A stretch of 64,000 bases of DNA from assembly GCF_009938015.1 (NCBI RefSeq), contig NZ_AP021884.1, positions 3,288,585-3,352,584 on the forward strand. Direction: 5' to 3'. Below the pieces are notes generated by a model. The model had not been told where the DNA came from. It did not search any database and saw nothing but the letters and a program-made list of their open reading frames with translations. Source of the DNA: Sulfuriferula plumbiphila. GTDB lineage: Bacteria; Pseudomonadota; Gammaproteobacteria; Burkholderiales; Sulfuriferulaceae. The translations under genes and the position numbers were made by a program. Shown in pieces: positions 34,897-45,223 of this stretch (the stretch's first letter is position 1; the number at the start of each line of letters is the position of its first letter).

Positions 34897-36097
34897 AACC
34901 ACAATATCTACCAGGCTGTCCAGTATCGGCTATCAGCGCCATGCCTTGCCGGTAATGCTGGCAGGCGGCCTCGGGCTGGCCCATTTGCTCGAGGAGTTGC
35001 GCGAGAGCAAAGCAGGTTTCGGAAGCGGGCGCAATTGCCAGGCTGGCTTCAAAAAAACTTTGCGCCTTGCCCCATAGCAACTGACGCGCACACAATCTGC
35101 CCAGACTCAGCAACAACGCCGCATCACGCGGGTGTTCGGACAGCCATTTTTCCGCGCGCTCGATCTGGTGCAGCGTATCTGCCCCATCAATCTCGCCGTA
35201 GACGCGCGCCAGGGTTTCATCCCATTGCTGCGCCAAACTTTGCTCGATGACTTCGATGGCTGTTCTGGTTTCACCCAGCGCGGCAAATACGCTGGCCGCC
35301 GCCTGGGCTAGGCGTGGCTGGATTTTCTCGACGCCGGGAATTTTTTGCCAGGTGGCGGCCAGCGCGGCTGCGTTATTACAGTTCAGCTTGAGGTTTTCCA
35401 GGTGCGCATTAAGACGCAACTGTTCTGCCACTACCGGTTCCAGCGCCTGACGCTTCTCCAGCGCGGCAGCAAGTTCCAGCACCCGGTCCCAGTTTTTCAA
35501 CATTTGCTGCGCGCGCAATTCCAGCTTTTGCAGGCCGGCATGCCCGGGGTCAAGTGCAACGGCCTGCTTGAGACGGGTCAAAGCCGCCTCGGCACGGTGT
35601 TCGTCCAACAGACAGCCGACCTCGGTCACCAGCCGCGCCATAGCCTGGTCGGGCGCCAGCTGTTCAGCCTGCGCCAGGTATCCATCGCGTCGCGAGTAGG
35701 CCTTGATTTCATGCGCGGCACGTGCAGCAATCAGCGCTGCCTGCCACGGCACAGAATCCAGCGTGAGTGCTTCGACCGCACGTTTTTCAGCCCGGCTGTA
35801 GCGCATTTCCAGCAAGGCAGTGAGCGCCTCACTGAGGGCTTCACGCGATTTTTGTTCACGTTTCCGGGCGCGGAAAGCGCGCACCTGTTCCGGCAGGCGC
35901 AAGGTTGCCGAGGCAAGGCGAAAGAACAGGTGCCCGAGCACCAGCAACCCCAGGAACACGACCACCATCAGCGTGAGCGAGAGCTCGACCCGATACGGCG
36001 GATACACCAAAACCGCATAGCCCGGGTCGTACTTGCCGGCCAGGGTAAAGCCCACCGCCAGGGCAAACAGCAGAACAATCCAGATTAGCGCGCGCAT
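34850..36097 (-). CDS. hemY: HemY-like protein of the heme gene cluster
   Basis: A 415-residue inner-membrane protein: two N-terminal helices (LIWIVLLFALAVGFTLAG and SLTLMVVVFLGLLVLGHLFF), then a tetratricopeptide-rich periplasmic or cytoplasmic domain. It is the proteobacterial HemY, which is unrelated to the protoporphyrinogen oxidase of that name; its precise role in tetrapyrrole metabolism is unclear. It overlaps hemX by one base. The C-terminal end (TPSPLPSPHPARIA) overlaps cbbR on the other strand and may have been extended by a lost stop. Confidence 0.9.
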   Translation of the reverse strand: MRALIWIVLLFALAVGFTLAGKYDPGYAVLVYPPYRVELSLTLMVVVFLGLLVLGHLFFRLASATLRLPEQVRAFRARKREQKSREALSEALTALLEMRYSRAEKRAVEALTLDSVPWQAALIAARAAHEIKAYSRRDGYLAQAEQLAPDQAMARLVTEVGCLLDEHRAEAALTRLKQAVALDPGHAGLQKLELRAQQMLKNWDRVLELAAALEKRQALEPVVAEQLRLNAHLENLKLNCNNAAALAATWQKIPGVEKIQPRLAQAAASVFAALGETRTAIEVIEQSLAQQWDETLARVYGEIDGADTLHQIERAEKWLSEHPRDAALLLSLGRLCARQLLWGKAQSFFEASLAIAPASETCFALAQLLEQMGQPEAACQHYRQGMALIADTGQPGRYCGFTPSPLPSPHPARIA

Positions 36098-37122
36098 TAA
36101 CGGTTACGCCCAATACGGCTCGATTGCAGTGCCGCGAGGCTTTCCGACAGGGTCGGCAGCTGGATGCTGACCGGGCTATTGGCCAGCTTGCCAAGGCTGA
36201 CCAGGGCATTCGTCACACGTGCGTCGCTGCTGTTGAAATAACGTTTCACCCAGTGCTGGGCGGCCTGCAGATCAGCCTTGTAACTGGTTTCATCGTGGGC
36301 CAGCAGGGCGATGCGCGCGGTGAGCAGGCGCAACTTGAGATTTTGCCGCAGAAAATACACCTGTTCCGGTGCCAGCAGCGCGCTGTCGGGGGCATCCATG
36401 CGCCGCACCTGTACCAGGCCTTTGAGTTCCTGCCAGACTTCACGCCCAAAACGGTTTGCCATCCCGGCTGGCTGCGGATGCCGTGTGCGCGTCTGCGCGG
36501 CAGGAATTTCATGATCGCTGGCAATGGGCAGATCGTCCACGTCGACTATCAACGCATCCAGGCGCAGCGTAATCCCCACAGTATCAATCTGCGGTACTGC
36601 CTGCAGACGCTGGATGTCATCATTGATCGCACGCCGCAGCGCTGTAAATTGGGGCTTGTTTAAACGCTGCAGACGCGTATCGGCACTCTGTAATGCGATC
36701 AGCGCGGCCCTGGCGTTACCTGCCAGCTGTAATTGCTGACTGGCGGACAGCACGATCTGCTCGATGTCGGCCAGCGTCCATTCGTCGCGACTGCGCGCCA
36801 GGTCCTGATACAAGGCTTCCAGCGCCAGCTGCTGGTTTTGCGAATCGGCCAGCTTGCCCTGGATCTCTCCCAGCTTGACTGACAGATCGCGCGTGGCATC
36901 CATCGCCTGTTTGCTCAATACCCGGCTTTCCTGCTCCACACTGCTCGACGCCGCCAGACGCTGGCCTAACTCGGCCTGCAGCTGATGGATGCGATTATTG
37001 CTGTCCCACCACTGCCAACCTGCAATCCCCAGCGCCAGCAGCGCCAGTATCAGCGCGGGTTGCAAACGCCCGAGGTAGTCGAGCAAATCCGGTTTGTCGT
37101 CGGTTTGTGGCTGTTCGCTCAT
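36097..37122 (-). CDS. hemX: HemX-like membrane protein of the heme gene cluster
   Basis: A 341-residue protein with a short cytoplasmic N-terminus, one helix (LILALLALGIAGWQWW, about residues 28-43), then coiled-coil and helical repeats (LQAELGQRLAASSSVEQESRVLSKQAMDATRDL). This is the HemX family often annotated as uroporphyrinogen-III methyltransferase, although no methyltransferase motif is present. Start MSEQPQ overlaps the hemD stop by four bases. Confidence 0.9.
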   Translation of the reverse strand: MSEQPQTDDKPDLLDYLGRLQPALILALLALGIAGWQWWDSNNRIHQLQAELGQRLAASSSVEQESRVLSKQAMDATRDLSVKLGEIQGKLADSQNQQLALEALYQDLARSRDEWTLADIEQIVLSASQQLQLAGNARAALIALQSADTRLQRLNKPQFTALRRAINDDIQRLQAVPQIDTVGITLRLDALIVDVDDLPIASDHEIPAAQTRTRHPQPAGMANRFGREVWQELKGLVQVRRMDAPDSALLAPEQVYFLRQNLKLRLLTARIALLAHDETSYKADLQAAQHWVKRYFNSSDARVTNALVSLGKLANSPVSIQLPTLSESLAALQSSRIGRNR

Positions 37123-37892
37123 GGATGCGTCCTGAACCATTCAATCATGCCCTGCACCAGCCCCTCGTCTCCGGCCGGGGTGACCACACCCTGCTCCAGC
37201 CCGAGTTCGCGCGCCACTTCCAGGATGCGCGCGTGTGGCACAAATACCGGCGTGGTTTTCAGCCACTGCCGTCCCAGCTTGCCCAACATGTCATAGAGGT
37301 TACGCAGCCCTTCCGAACTGGTGACCGTCACAGCGTTAATCTCATTACGTGACCACTGACGCAGCAACCCGCCTGCCGAGGCATCCGGGCGGCTGCGCCG
37401 GTAGCATTCGGCATATTCGATACTGGCACCACGTGCGGTAAGCGTGTCCCCTAGCACCTCGCGTCCGCCGTCGCCGCGGAAGATGGCGATGCGCTGGCCA
37501 GCCACCGCCTGTAACTGCGGCAGTTCCAGCAAGTTTTCGCTATCAAAGCGGGTGCTGGGAGCAATGATGTCGGTTACGCCAAAGTGTTTCAATTCCTTGC
37601 TGCTGCCGCGCCCGATGGCGGCAATTTTTAGCGTGGCGGGCAATTCACGGCGCGACTTGATCAGGTTCATCGCCTTGTTCACCGCATTCGGACTGATGAA
37701 AATGGCGATATCAAAACTGTCCAGCCGGTCAATCAGCGCATACAAGGGCTGCAGGTCGGCGGCATCGAGGATTTCCAGCACCGGGAATAGCACCGGCTTG
37801 CCCGCTGCGGCAACAATCAGCTCAGCCAGATGCGCCGCCTGATGTGCGGGTCGTGTCACCAGTACGCCGCGCCCATTGAGTGTGGCGCTCAT
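37119..37892 (-). CDS. hemD: Uroporphyrinogen-III synthase
   Basis: A 257-residue HemD that closes hydroxymethylbilane to uroporphyrinogen III. Weakly conserved family features are visible: [17 protein letters not shown] at the start, [29 protein letters not shown] and the late [16 protein letters not shown]. It overlaps hemC and hemX by four bases each. Confidence 0.94.
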   Translation of the reverse strand: MSATLNGRGVLVTRPAHQAAHLAELIVAAAGKPVLFPVLEILDAADLQPLYALIDRLDSFDIAIFISPNAVNKAMNLIKSRRELPATLKIAAIGRGSSKELKHFGVTDIIAPSTRFDSENLLELPQLQAVAGQRIAIFRGDGGREVLGDTLTARGASIEYAECYRRSRPDASAGGLLRQWSRNEINAVTVTSSEGLRNLYDMLGKLGRQWLKTTPVFVPHARILEVARELGLEQGVVTPAGDEGLVQGMIEWFRTHP

Positions 37893-38842
37893 GCCGACAA
37901 CGTCGCGAGGATTGCGCCCGCGCCCTGTGCCAGGAGCTGATTTGCCAATTGGCAGCCCAGGATTTCAGCGTCCTGACGCGCCCCGGACACACTGCCGCTG
38001 ATGATGCGGCTACCGTCAATTTCCGCCACAAACCCACGCAGGCTGAGGATATCACCCGCAACCTGTGCGTAACCGCCCAGCGGTACCTGGCAGCTTCCCC
38101 CCAGGGCGCGGCTCATGGCGCGTTCGGCACGCACGCAGTCGGCGGTATCAATATGATTGAGGGGTGCCAGCAAGGCCACCAGGTCATCGCGTCCGGCCAG
38201 ACACTCAATACCCAACGCGCCCTGGCCGACCGCGGGCAGGCTTTGTTCGGGGGGGATTTCATTGCGGATGCGCGCGCCCAACCCCAGTCGTTTGAGTCCG
38301 GCGGCGGCGAGGATGATGGCGTCATACTGACCTTCGTCGAGTTTGCGCAGGCGGGTTTGCACGTTGCCGCGCAGCGGCTCGATAATCAATTGCGGGTTGC
38401 GTGCGCGCAACTGGCATTCTCGGCGCAGGCTGGAAGTGCCGACGCGCGCGCCTGCGGGTAACGCATCGAGGCTGGCATAGGTGCTGGAGACAAACGCATC
38501 GCGCGGGTCTTCGCGTTCGCCAATCGCAGCGAGCCGGAAGCCTTCCGGCAAATTCATCGGCACGTCTTTCATCGAGTGCACGGCAATGTGCGCGCGCCCT
38601 TCGGCGATCGCGGTTTCCAGTTCCTTGACGAATAAACCTTTGCCGCCAATCCTGCTCAAGGGGGAATCGAGGATCTGGTCGCCCTGCGTAGTCATGCCCA
38701 GGATGCTCACCCGCATTCGCGGATAAAGCGCACGCAAGCGGTCAGCAATGTGTTCGGCTTGCCACATGGCAAGCGCGCTCTCGCGCGAAGCGATGATTAA
38801 TTCATCCGGGGTGGTTTGCGGGTAATTTGGACTATATAACAA
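37889..38842 (-). CDS. hemC: Porphobilinogen deaminase (hydroxymethylbilane synthase)
   Basis: This 317-residue enzyme polymerises four porphobilinogens. It shows [17 protein letters not shown], the VHSMKDVP catalytic segment, and the dipyrromethane cofactor cysteine in [12 protein letters not shown]. No ATG is available before the conserved start region; a TTG at 38842 behind GCAGG is the likely start, which implies modest translation. It heads the hemCDXY operon and is divergent from the thioredoxin-like gene. Confidence 0.95.
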   Translation of the reverse strand: MLYSPNYPQTTPDELIIASRESALAMWQAEHIADRLRALYPRMRVSILGMTTQGDQILDSPLSRIGGKGLFVKELETAIAEGRAHIAVHSMKDVPMNLPEGFRLAAIGEREDPRDAFVSSTYASLDALPAGARVGTSSLRRECQLRARNPQLIIEPLRGNVQTRLRKLDEGQYDAIILAAAGLKRLGLGARIRNEIPPEQSLPAVGQGALGIECLAGRDDLVALLAPLNHIDTADCVRAERAMSRALGGSCQVPLGGYAQVAGDILSLRGFVAEIDGSRIISGSVSGARQDAEILGCQLANQLLAQGAGAILATLSA

Positions 38843-38905
38843 AGGGCAACCTGCACGTAAAATGGGGCATCAATTAGCGCATTTGCGCATGGAACAACAA
38901 AAATC

Positions 38906-39406
38906 ATGAAACTCACAGCGTTATTTCTGATGGGAATTCTAGCATGGACCGGCCTATCCCCGGCGCGTGCGGCGACCCCGAACGTGCCTTACAGCACCAA
39001 CCTGAAGGCCGATGCCGAGCTGGCAAAAAGTCGGGGCGTGCCCATCATGATAATGTTTGGGGCGCCGCATTGTCCCTATTGCGAACGCCTGCTCAACGAA
39101 TTTCTGCTGCCCATGCGGCGCAATCCGGAATATGCCAAAAAGGTACTGATGCGCCGTGTGGAGGTAGGCAGCACGCAAAGCCTGATTGATTTCGACGGCA
39201 AACGTACCACCCAGGGTGACTTTGCCAGGCTGCACCGGATAGGGCTCTCGCCTACCATCGTCGTATTCGACTACCGCGGCAACACAGTCGCAGACCCGCT
39301 CGTGGGTTTGGGGCCGGTGGATTACTACGGCGGCTACCTGGATGCCGCGATTGATGCTGGGCTGAGCAAGGTAGCCAGCAGCAAATTGGCTCAGCGTTTG
39401 AACTGA
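38906..39406 (+). CDS. Secreted thioredoxin-like protein
   Basis: A 166-residue protein with a signal peptide (MKLTALFLMGILAWTGLSPARA) and a thioredoxin-like core carrying CPYC (GAPHCPYCERLLNEF) and the cis-proline segment LSPTIVVFDYRG. It resembles periplasmic SoxW or DsbC-type redox proteins, but the exact partner is not clear. Its 3' end overlaps the end of algR by 16 bases on the opposite strand. Confidence 0.85.
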   Translation: MKLTALFLMGILAWTGLSPARAATPNVPYSTNLKADAELAKSRGVPIMIMFGAPHCPYCERLLNEFLLPMRRNPEYAKKVLMRRVEVGSTQSLIDFDGKRTTQGDFARLHRIGLSPTIVVFDYRGNTVADPLVGLGPVDYYGGYLDAAIDAGLSKVASSKLAQRLN

Positions 39407-40155
39407 CGGATTACCGCATACTGCCGGCGACTCACCGGCAGGGTTTCATCCAGCCCTTTCAGCAGCACCACCCAGCCAGCCGACTCAGCGCCCTCACTTT
39501 CACCCGGGCGAATCACAAACCCCTCTATGGCGCTACGCGCCACCAGGCTGTTACGGTGCACGCGCACGAATGCCGCGCCGAATTCCTGCTCCAGATTAAT
39601 CAGCGACTCATCCAGAAGATAGGTATGGGTCAGGGTACGGGCAGCCACGTATTTTTGTTCGGCACGCAGATAAATCACCTCTTCCACCGGCACCAGCAAA
39701 ATCCGCCCGCGCTCGCACGCACTGAGAAAACGCCGCGCCGCGCTATGGTGCTGGCGCAGTAGCGCGGTAGTAGCGGGATTTAGCGCGCGCGCCTTGCGCA
39801 GCGCCGCGACCAGCCGCTCGCTGCGTACCGGTTTGAGCAGGTAGTCAGCCGCGCTCAATTCAAATGCCTGGATGGCGTAGCTATCGTAAGCAGTGGCGAA
39901 CACCACCGCGGGCGGCGCATCCAGCCGCTCAAGATGCTGGGCGAGCTCGAGGCCATCCATCACCGGCATACGAATATCCAGCAGCACCACATCTGCCGCA
40001 GTATGGCCCAGCAGTTGCAACGCCTGTACGCCATTGGCGGCCTCGCCCACCACCGTGGTCGGCAACTCCGCCGCACAATCCGCCAGCAGGTCACGCAAAC
40101 GATTACGCGCCGGGGCTTCATCGTCCACGATGAGGATTCGCAATGGCGCGCTCAT
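39391..40155 (-). CDS. algR: AlgR-type LytTR response regulator
   Basis: A 254-residue regulator: an N-terminal receiver with the phosphorylated aspartate in VVLLDIRMPVMDGLE, and a C-terminal LytTR DNA-binding domain (LVPVEEVIYLRAEQKYVAARTL, FVRVHRNSLVAR). Its start overlaps the sensor kinase gene stop by four bases. The AlgZ/AlgR pair next to hem genes is conserved in Betaproteobacteria and gammaproteobacteria; the stimulus is unknown. Confidence 0.92.
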   Translation of the reverse strand: MSAPLRILIVDDEAPARNRLRDLLADCAAELPTTVVGEAANGVQALQLLGHTAADVVLLDIRMPVMDGLELAQHLERLDAPPAVVFATAYDSYAIQAFELSAADYLLKPVRSERLVAALRKARALNPATTALLRQHHSAARRFLSACERGRILLVPVEEVIYLRAEQKYVAARTLTHTYLLDESLINLEQEFGAAFVRVHRNSLVARSAIEGFVIRPGESEGAESAGWVVLLKGLDETLPVSRRQYAVIRQFKR

Positions 40156-41171
40156 TTCGCGGCGGCCCGATAAGGCAGCGTGATGTGCACCTGATAGGCC
40201 GCGTCACGTACCTGGGTTTTGAGGCTGGCCTCGACATCGAAATGCAGCATCAGGCGGCTTTTGATATTGCCCATCGCCATCTTGTTGCCGCCGTGGTGGC
40301 GTCCTTCGCGCTGATACGGGTTGCTGATCACCAGGTGCACCTGGCCATCGTTGCAATACAGATTGATGCTGATCTCTCCCGGCTGGCTGGCGGGTTCGAT
40401 GCCGTGATACACCGCGTTTTCCACCAGCGGCTGCAATACCAGTGGCGGGATCAGCGCTTCACCGGGCATTTTGTCGATATGCCAGACCACTTGCAGACGC
40501 TCGCCCAGGCGCAACGCCTCCAGTTCCAGATATTGTTTGCACAGCGCCACTTCGCTGGCCAGCGGCACCAGCTGGCGGTTATCCGCCATCAATACGCGAA
40601 ACAGATCCGCCAGGTTTTCCAGCGCACGCTCGGCGCGGCGCGGTTCGCTGCGTACCAGACTGAGTACCGCGTTGAGGCTGTTGAATAAAAAATGCGGGCG
40701 AATGCGCGCCTGCAAAGCCTGCAAGCGCGCTTCGGACAAGGCCGGAGACAGCGCCCGCCCGCGCAGGTAAAAATAGCCCAGTAACAGCCCCGTTACCAAT
40801 ATCACATTGACCGTATCGCGCACGCCAAAGCTGCTCAGCATGGTGTCGGCAAACAGCCGGCCCATCATGCCTGTTACCCCGGCATGGCTGGCAAGAGCCA
40901 GCAGCAGCACCGCAACCACGCCCTTTTTGTAGGACAGCCGCAACAGCCAGGGCTTGCCCAGACACAACAGTGCCAGCATCACCAGCAGCGCGGGCTGCAC
41001 CACCACCGACTGCTCGACAAACAGGTGCCACACGTCCTCCAGCGCATCGGCGCGCAGCCAGGCCGCTGCCAGCGTCAGCCCCTCTACCCCGGCCAAAATG
41101 CGCAGGGTGACGCCCAGATTGCAGAAATCCGGTAACTGGGCAGGATAGTCGGAGGTGGTGGGCTTTGGCAT
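40152..41171 (-). CDS. algZ: AlgZ/LytS-type sensor histidine kinase
   Basis: About 339 residues with four or five membrane helices (residues 30-140) followed by a HisKA_7TM-type kinase core: the phosphorylated histidine in RPHFLFNSLNAVLSLV, then LEALRLGERLQVVW and the ATP-binding VLQPLVENAVYHGIE. The start is uncertain: MPKPTT at 41171 is chosen, but ATG 41192 is also open and neither has a clear ribosome binding site. It pairs with algR and diverges from argH. Confidence 0.9.
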   Translation of the reverse strand: MPKPTTSDYPAQLPDFCNLGVTLRILAGVEGLTLAAAWLRADALEDVWHLFVEQSVVVQPALLVMLALLCLGKPWLLRLSYKKGVVAVLLLALASHAGVTGMMGRLFADTMLSSFGVRDTVNVILVTGLLLGYFYLRGRALSPALSEARLQALQARIRPHFLFNSLNAVLSLVRSEPRRAERALENLADLFRVLMADNRQLVPLASEVALCKQYLELEALRLGERLQVVWHIDKMPGEALIPPLVLQPLVENAVYHGIEPASQPGEISINLYCNDGQVHLVISNPYQREGRHHGGNKMAMGNIKSRLMLHFDVEASLKTQVRDAAYQVHITLPYRAAAK

Positions 41172-41268
41172 AATCCGGGTATTGTGCAGCATTGTGCTGT
41201 AATTCGGCCAAAACACCACCGCCCTTTAGTTTGCTGGCCGCATCCATTTATTGATCAGGTTCCCTAAC

Positions 41269-42669
41269 ATGTCCCATACCCCGCAAGATACCCCGCAGCT
41301 CTGGTCAGGCCGTTTCACCGAACCGGTATCCGAGCGCGTCAAGCGTTACACTGCCTCCATCGGTTTCGACTACCGCCTCGCCGAGTTCGATATCCAGGGC
41401 TCACTGGCGCACGCAGCCATGCTCGCCCACCAGCGCATCATCGGCGCTGGCGACCTCGCCGCCATCCAGCGCGGCATGACCGAGATCCTCGCGGAAATTC
41501 ACGCCGGGCAGTTCCAGTGGTCGCTGGATCTGGAAGACGTCCACCTCAACATTGAGAAGGCACTCACCGCCAAAATCGGTGACGCCGGCAAGCGCCTGCA
41601 CACCGGCCGCTCGCGCAACGACCAGGTCGCCACCGACATCCGCCTTTATCTGCGCCACAACATTGACGGCCTGCTTGGTCTCATCCGCCAGGCGCAAAGC
41701 GCGCTTCTCGACGTAGCGGAAACCAACGCCGACGTGGTGATGCCCGGATTCACCCATTTGCAGGTAGCGCAGCCGGTGTCGTTCGGCCACCATCTCATGG
41801 CCTATTTTGAAATGTTCAAGCGCGACGCCGAACGCCTCGCCGATTGTCGCAAACGCGTCAACCGCCTGCCGCTGGGCGCCGCCGCGCTGGCCGGCACCAG
41901 TTACCCGATAGACCGCGCAATGGTTGCGCGCGAGCTGGGTTTCGACGGCGTCTGCGAGAACTCGCTCGACGCCGTTTCCGACCGCGACTTCGCCATTGAA
42001 TTTAGCGCCTGCGCCAGCCTCATCATGACCCACCTGTCGCGCCTGTCCGAAGAACTGATCCTGTGGATGAACCCGCGCTTCGGCTTCATTGACCTGGCCG
42101 ACCGCTTCTGTACCGGCTCCTCCATCATGCCGCAGAAAAAAAACCCTGACGTGCCCGAACTCATCCGCGGCAAGACCGGCCGCGTCAACGGCCACCTGGT
42201 GGCGCTGCTCACCCTGATGAAAGGCCAGCCGCTGGCCTACAACAAGGACAACCAGGAAGACAAGGAACCGCTGTTCGACACCGTGGACACGCTCATCGAC
42301 ACCCTTGCCATCGTCGCCGAAATGCTCCCCGGCATCCGCGTCAAACCCGAAGCCATGCGCGCTGCAGCTTTACAAGGTTTCGCCACCGCCACCGATCTGG
42401 CCGACTACCTGGTGAAAAAAGGCCTGCCGTTTCGCGACGCGCACGAGGCCGTAGCACTGGCAGTGCGCCATGCGGAAGCGAAAGGCCGCGATCTGGCAGA
42501 GCTATCGCTGGCGGAATTGCGGCAGTTCTCACCCTTGGTAGAAGCAGATATTTACGCCGTGCTATCGCTGGAAGGCTCGATGAACAGCCGCAACCACATC
42601 GGCGGGACTGCGCCCGCGCAGGTAAGAGCGGCGATTGCACGGGGACGAGGTGCGCTAACGGGTGCCTGA
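41269..42669 (+). CDS. argH: Argininosuccinate lyase
   Basis: A 466-residue fumarase-superfamily enzyme making arginine and fumarate. It contains the superfamily signature [12 protein letters not shown] and family segments [26 protein letters not shown] and [12 protein letters not shown]. The ATG at 41269 starts the conserved reading; an upstream TTG extends it by six residues without support. A 20-base palindrome lies 68 bases past the stop. Confidence 0.97.
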   Translation: MSHTPQDTPQLWSGRFTEPVSERVKRYTASIGFDYRLAEFDIQGSLAHAAMLAHQRIIGAGDLAAIQRGMTEILAEIHAGQFQWSLDLEDVHLNIEKALTAKIGDAGKRLHTGRSRNDQVATDIRLYLRHNIDGLLGLIRQAQSALLDVAETNADVVMPGFTHLQVAQPVSFGHHLMAYFEMFKRDAERLADCRKRVNRLPLGAAALAGTSYPIDRAMVARELGFDGVCENSLDAVSDRDFAIEFSACASLIMTHLSRLSEELILWMNPRFGFIDLADRFCTGSSIMPQKKNPDVPELIRGKTGRVNGHLVALLTLMKGQPLAYNKDNQEDKEPLFDTVDTLIDTLAIVAEMLPGIRVKPEAMRAAALQGFATATDLADYLVKKGLPFRDAHEAVALAVRHAEAKGRDLAELSLAELRQFSPLVEADIYAVLSLEGSMNSRNHIGGTAPAQVRAAIARGRGALTGA

Positions 42670-42736
42670 TATCCTGGCACAGGATCAATCCATCACATGG
42701 CGTGAATAAACAGTTATGCTTCAATCCTGCTCGGCC

Positions 42737-42756
42737 TTGCTTTACCGGTAAAGCAA
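42737..42756. repeat. 20-base perfect palindrome after argH
   Basis: TTGCTTTACCGGTAAAGCAA is perfectly self-complementary. It lies in the 212-base gap between the convergent ends of argH and the Crp/Fnr gene. There is no T tract. It could be a bidirectional stem at transcript ends or a protein site. Confidence 0.5.
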
Positions 42757-42881
42757 CCACGGCTGACCTTGCCCGCAATCCATCGTAACGCTGACGCAGG
42801 CGCGCTCCTTGCGGCTATCGGATATACGACACGCATCACCTGAACCGGCACCGGCAAATTGCACCCCACCACAACGCGCAG

Positions 42882-43634
42882 TTACTGAACGCAGCGAGCT
42901 TCTTCTCCGGCAGCGCCCGATACCTTCAAGTCGGAGAAAAACCGCTCGGACTCCTTTTTCACCACGTCGTAGCACTCACAAACATGAGTTTCCAGCCCTG
43001 GTCTATCCAGCACTTTAATGTGTCCACGACAGTAACTAATCAGCCCGTCCATCTGCAACTTCCGCGCCGCTTCAGTGATGCTTTCGCGGCGCACCCCAAG
43101 CATATTGGAAATCACTTCCTGGGTCATGGCCAGGCTGCCGGAATGTACGCGATCAAAATTTAGAAGCAGCCAGCGACACAATTGCTGCTCCACGGAATGA
43201 CGGCGATTGCAGGCGGTAGTCTGGGCCATCTGGATGATGAGCGTGCGGGTGTAACGCATCAAAAGATGTTGCAATGATCCACCCTGGTCGAACTCCCGCT
43301 TTAGCAGTTGCGCCGGCAAGCGATAACCATAGCCAGCAGTCTGGATGGTAGCCATGGTGAGTGCCGCGTTATATCCCATGAAAATCGAAACATCCAAAAT
43401 TCCCTCATTACCAACCACAGCAACCTCCACAGATACGCCGTCTTCCAGACCGCATAGCAGCGAGGCGGTGGCACTGGTGGGAAAATAGGCATATTGCAAT
43501 TCCTCATTACATGCGTACAGAACTTCTGTATAGGGCATTGACACCAGTTCAAGATGCGGAGCAATTCGCTCGAACGCCTCTGCGTGCATCGCAGCGAGAA
43601 GATAATTCTGTCGTGGGTCAGAAAGCTCGGACAC
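42882..43634 (-). CDS. Crp/Fnr family transcriptional regulator
   Basis: A 250-residue regulator with an N-terminal cyclic-nucleotide-binding-like beta barrel (about 20-130: LQYAYFPTSATASLL, GVSVEVAVVGNEGILD) and a C-terminal winged helix (SLAMTQEVISNMLGVRRESITEAARKLQMDGLI). The Fnr cysteine cluster is absent. I choose the GTG at 43634, behind GGGAGA, over an upstream TTG that adds 27 residues without homology. Its signal is not visible. Confidence 0.85.
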   Translation of the reverse strand: MSELSDPRQNYLLAAMHAEAFERIAPHLELVSMPYTEVLYACNEELQYAYFPTSATASLLCGLEDGVSVEVAVVGNEGILDVSIFMGYNAALTMATIQTAGYGYRLPAQLLKREFDQGGSLQHLLMRYTRTLIIQMAQTTACNRRHSVEQQLCRWLLLNFDRVHSGSLAMTQEVISNMLGVRRESITEAARKLQMDGLISYCRGHIKVLDRPGLETHVCECYDVVKKESERFFSDLKVSGAAGEEARCVQ

Positions 43635-43807
43635 TGGATCTCTCCCGATATTTATCTTTGACTCAATTGCATTTCCGGTCAAAATTGAATTGTGATTTAA
43701 CCTCTGGAAGTGCAATTTTGTAGGAGCGGTGGGGGGCCGGACCTGGTTGGTTCTCTGCCTTCATTTAAGGTAAACCAGCCAAAAGCTCGCACATGAGTAA
43801 ATCCGTG

Positions 43808-45211
43808 TTACCCACCTGCAAATAAACCTCCACAGCGGGTATGGTGCAAGACCTCCTTTTTATCAAAAAACAGATGGTTGTTGCCTCCCGCCGCCTTGAC
43901 TCGATACATGGCGCTATCGGCATATTTGAGCAAGGTGTGGCCGTCTTCGCCATGCTCAGGATAGAACGCGACGCCAATGCTGGCCTGGATGGAGATATTT
44001 TGACCGTCGACGGTGAGCGGTTCCCGTAACAGGGTAGTAATTTTTTCAAGTACCTTTTTCACATCCTGACGCAATGCAGCTTTTTCCAATAGCAGGGAGA
44101 ACTCGTCTCCACCTAGACGGGCTACGGTATCCTCCTCGCGCAGGCATTGCTTGAGCCGAGACGCAGCAGTCTGCAACACCGCATCTCCCACGGCATGGCC
44201 GAACCTGTCGTTGATAGTCTTGAATTGATCGATATCCAGCAACATAAGGGCAAAACCCTCGCCGCAGCGTAATGCGTGCGCTTGCGCCTGCTGCAATCTG
44301 TCCAGAAACAAGTTACGGTTCGGCAGACCGGTCAGGCCGTCGTAGTTGGCAAAGTATTCCAGTCGCCGCATGATCTGTACCCGCTCGCTGACATCGCGGC
44401 CGCTGGCTATAAAATGAGTGGTTTTTCCGCAAGCATTGCGGAAGGGGCGAATGATCTTGTCCTCATAGAATAGCGTGCCATTTTTACGACGGTTCACGAA
44501 TTGGCCACGGAAAGTCCCGTTGGCCTGCAAAACTTCCCACATCTTCGCGTAGAATTTCGCCTCGTGCACATCCGCCTTCACAAGGGCATGTGTGTGCCCC
44601 AGGAGCTCGTCTTTGCTATAACCTGTAAGTGTCTCGAATGCCGGATTCACGTATACGATCAAGCCTTCCGTATCGGTGATTGCCACTGCATCCCCGCTCG
44701 ATTCCGATGCTTCCTGAAAGTGCCGCAGTTTTTCGTCCTCGTCTGCATGGGTTTGTGGCGTACGCAATTCGAGTAAAAACAGTAAGCGGCCATCCAGTTC
44801 CAGTGCCATGAGTGTGGCTTCTAAATACCGCTTTCTGCCTTGACTATCTTGTCCGCTGAAAGCAAGCCACTGGCTGCCGCGGAACTGGGATGAGGCATAT
44901 GCCAGGTTATCGCCCGGAGTGGACTGCCTGATTGGAAGCTCCGGCAATAAATTTGTCACTGGCTGGTCGATCAATGCCTGCATGCCCGCGCCAAAGCCGC
45001 TTACCGCAGGACTGCAATATTTAATGGTGCCGTTCTCGTCCAGCAGTAACAGCGCGCGTCCCGGATGCGCTTCGGAAAATATTTTTGCCAGCCTGCTTTG
45101 CTGGCCATATTCCATTGGCAGCACTTTGATTGAAGGGGGCGTTTTAAACGCTCCCTGGATATGCTTCTGGCTTAAACCGCTGGACATGCTTTGCATTTTT
45201 TTATTGCTCAT
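43808..45211 (-). CDS. PAS-GGDEF diguanylate cyclase
   Basis: A 467-residue cytoplasmic signalling protein. A weak PAS-like region (about 45-145) is followed by a clear PAS/PAC domain (about 165-285, DTEGLIVYVNPAFETLTGYSKDEL) and a GGDEF domain from about 300. The catalytic motif ARLGGDEFSLLL is intact, so synthesis of cyclic di-GMP is expected. No membrane helix is seen. Four tandem 19-base repeats occupy the region just upstream of the start. Confidence 0.92.
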   Translation of the reverse strand: MSNKKMQSMSSGLSQKHIQGAFKTPPSIKVLPMEYGQQSRLAKIFSEAHPGRALLLLDENGTIKYCSPAVSGFGAGMQALIDQPVTNLLPELPIRQSTPGDNLAYASSQFRGSQWLAFSGQDSQGRKRYLEATLMALELDGRLLFLLELRTPQTHADEDEKLRHFQEASESSGDAVAITDTEGLIVYVNPAFETLTGYSKDELLGHTHALVKADVHEAKFYAKMWEVLQANGTFRGQFVNRRKNGTLFYEDKIIRPFRNACGKTTHFIASGRDVSERVQIMRRLEYFANYDGLTGLPNRNLFLDRLQQAQAHALRCGEGFALMLLDIDQFKTINDRFGHAVGDAVLQTAASRLKQCLREEDTVARLGGDEFSLLLEKAALRQDVKKVLEKITTLLREPLTVDGQNISIQASIGVAFYPEHGEDGHTLLKYADSAMYRVKAAGGNNHLFFDKKEVLHHTRCGGLFAGG

Positions 45212-45223
45212 TTTCCCTCCTCA

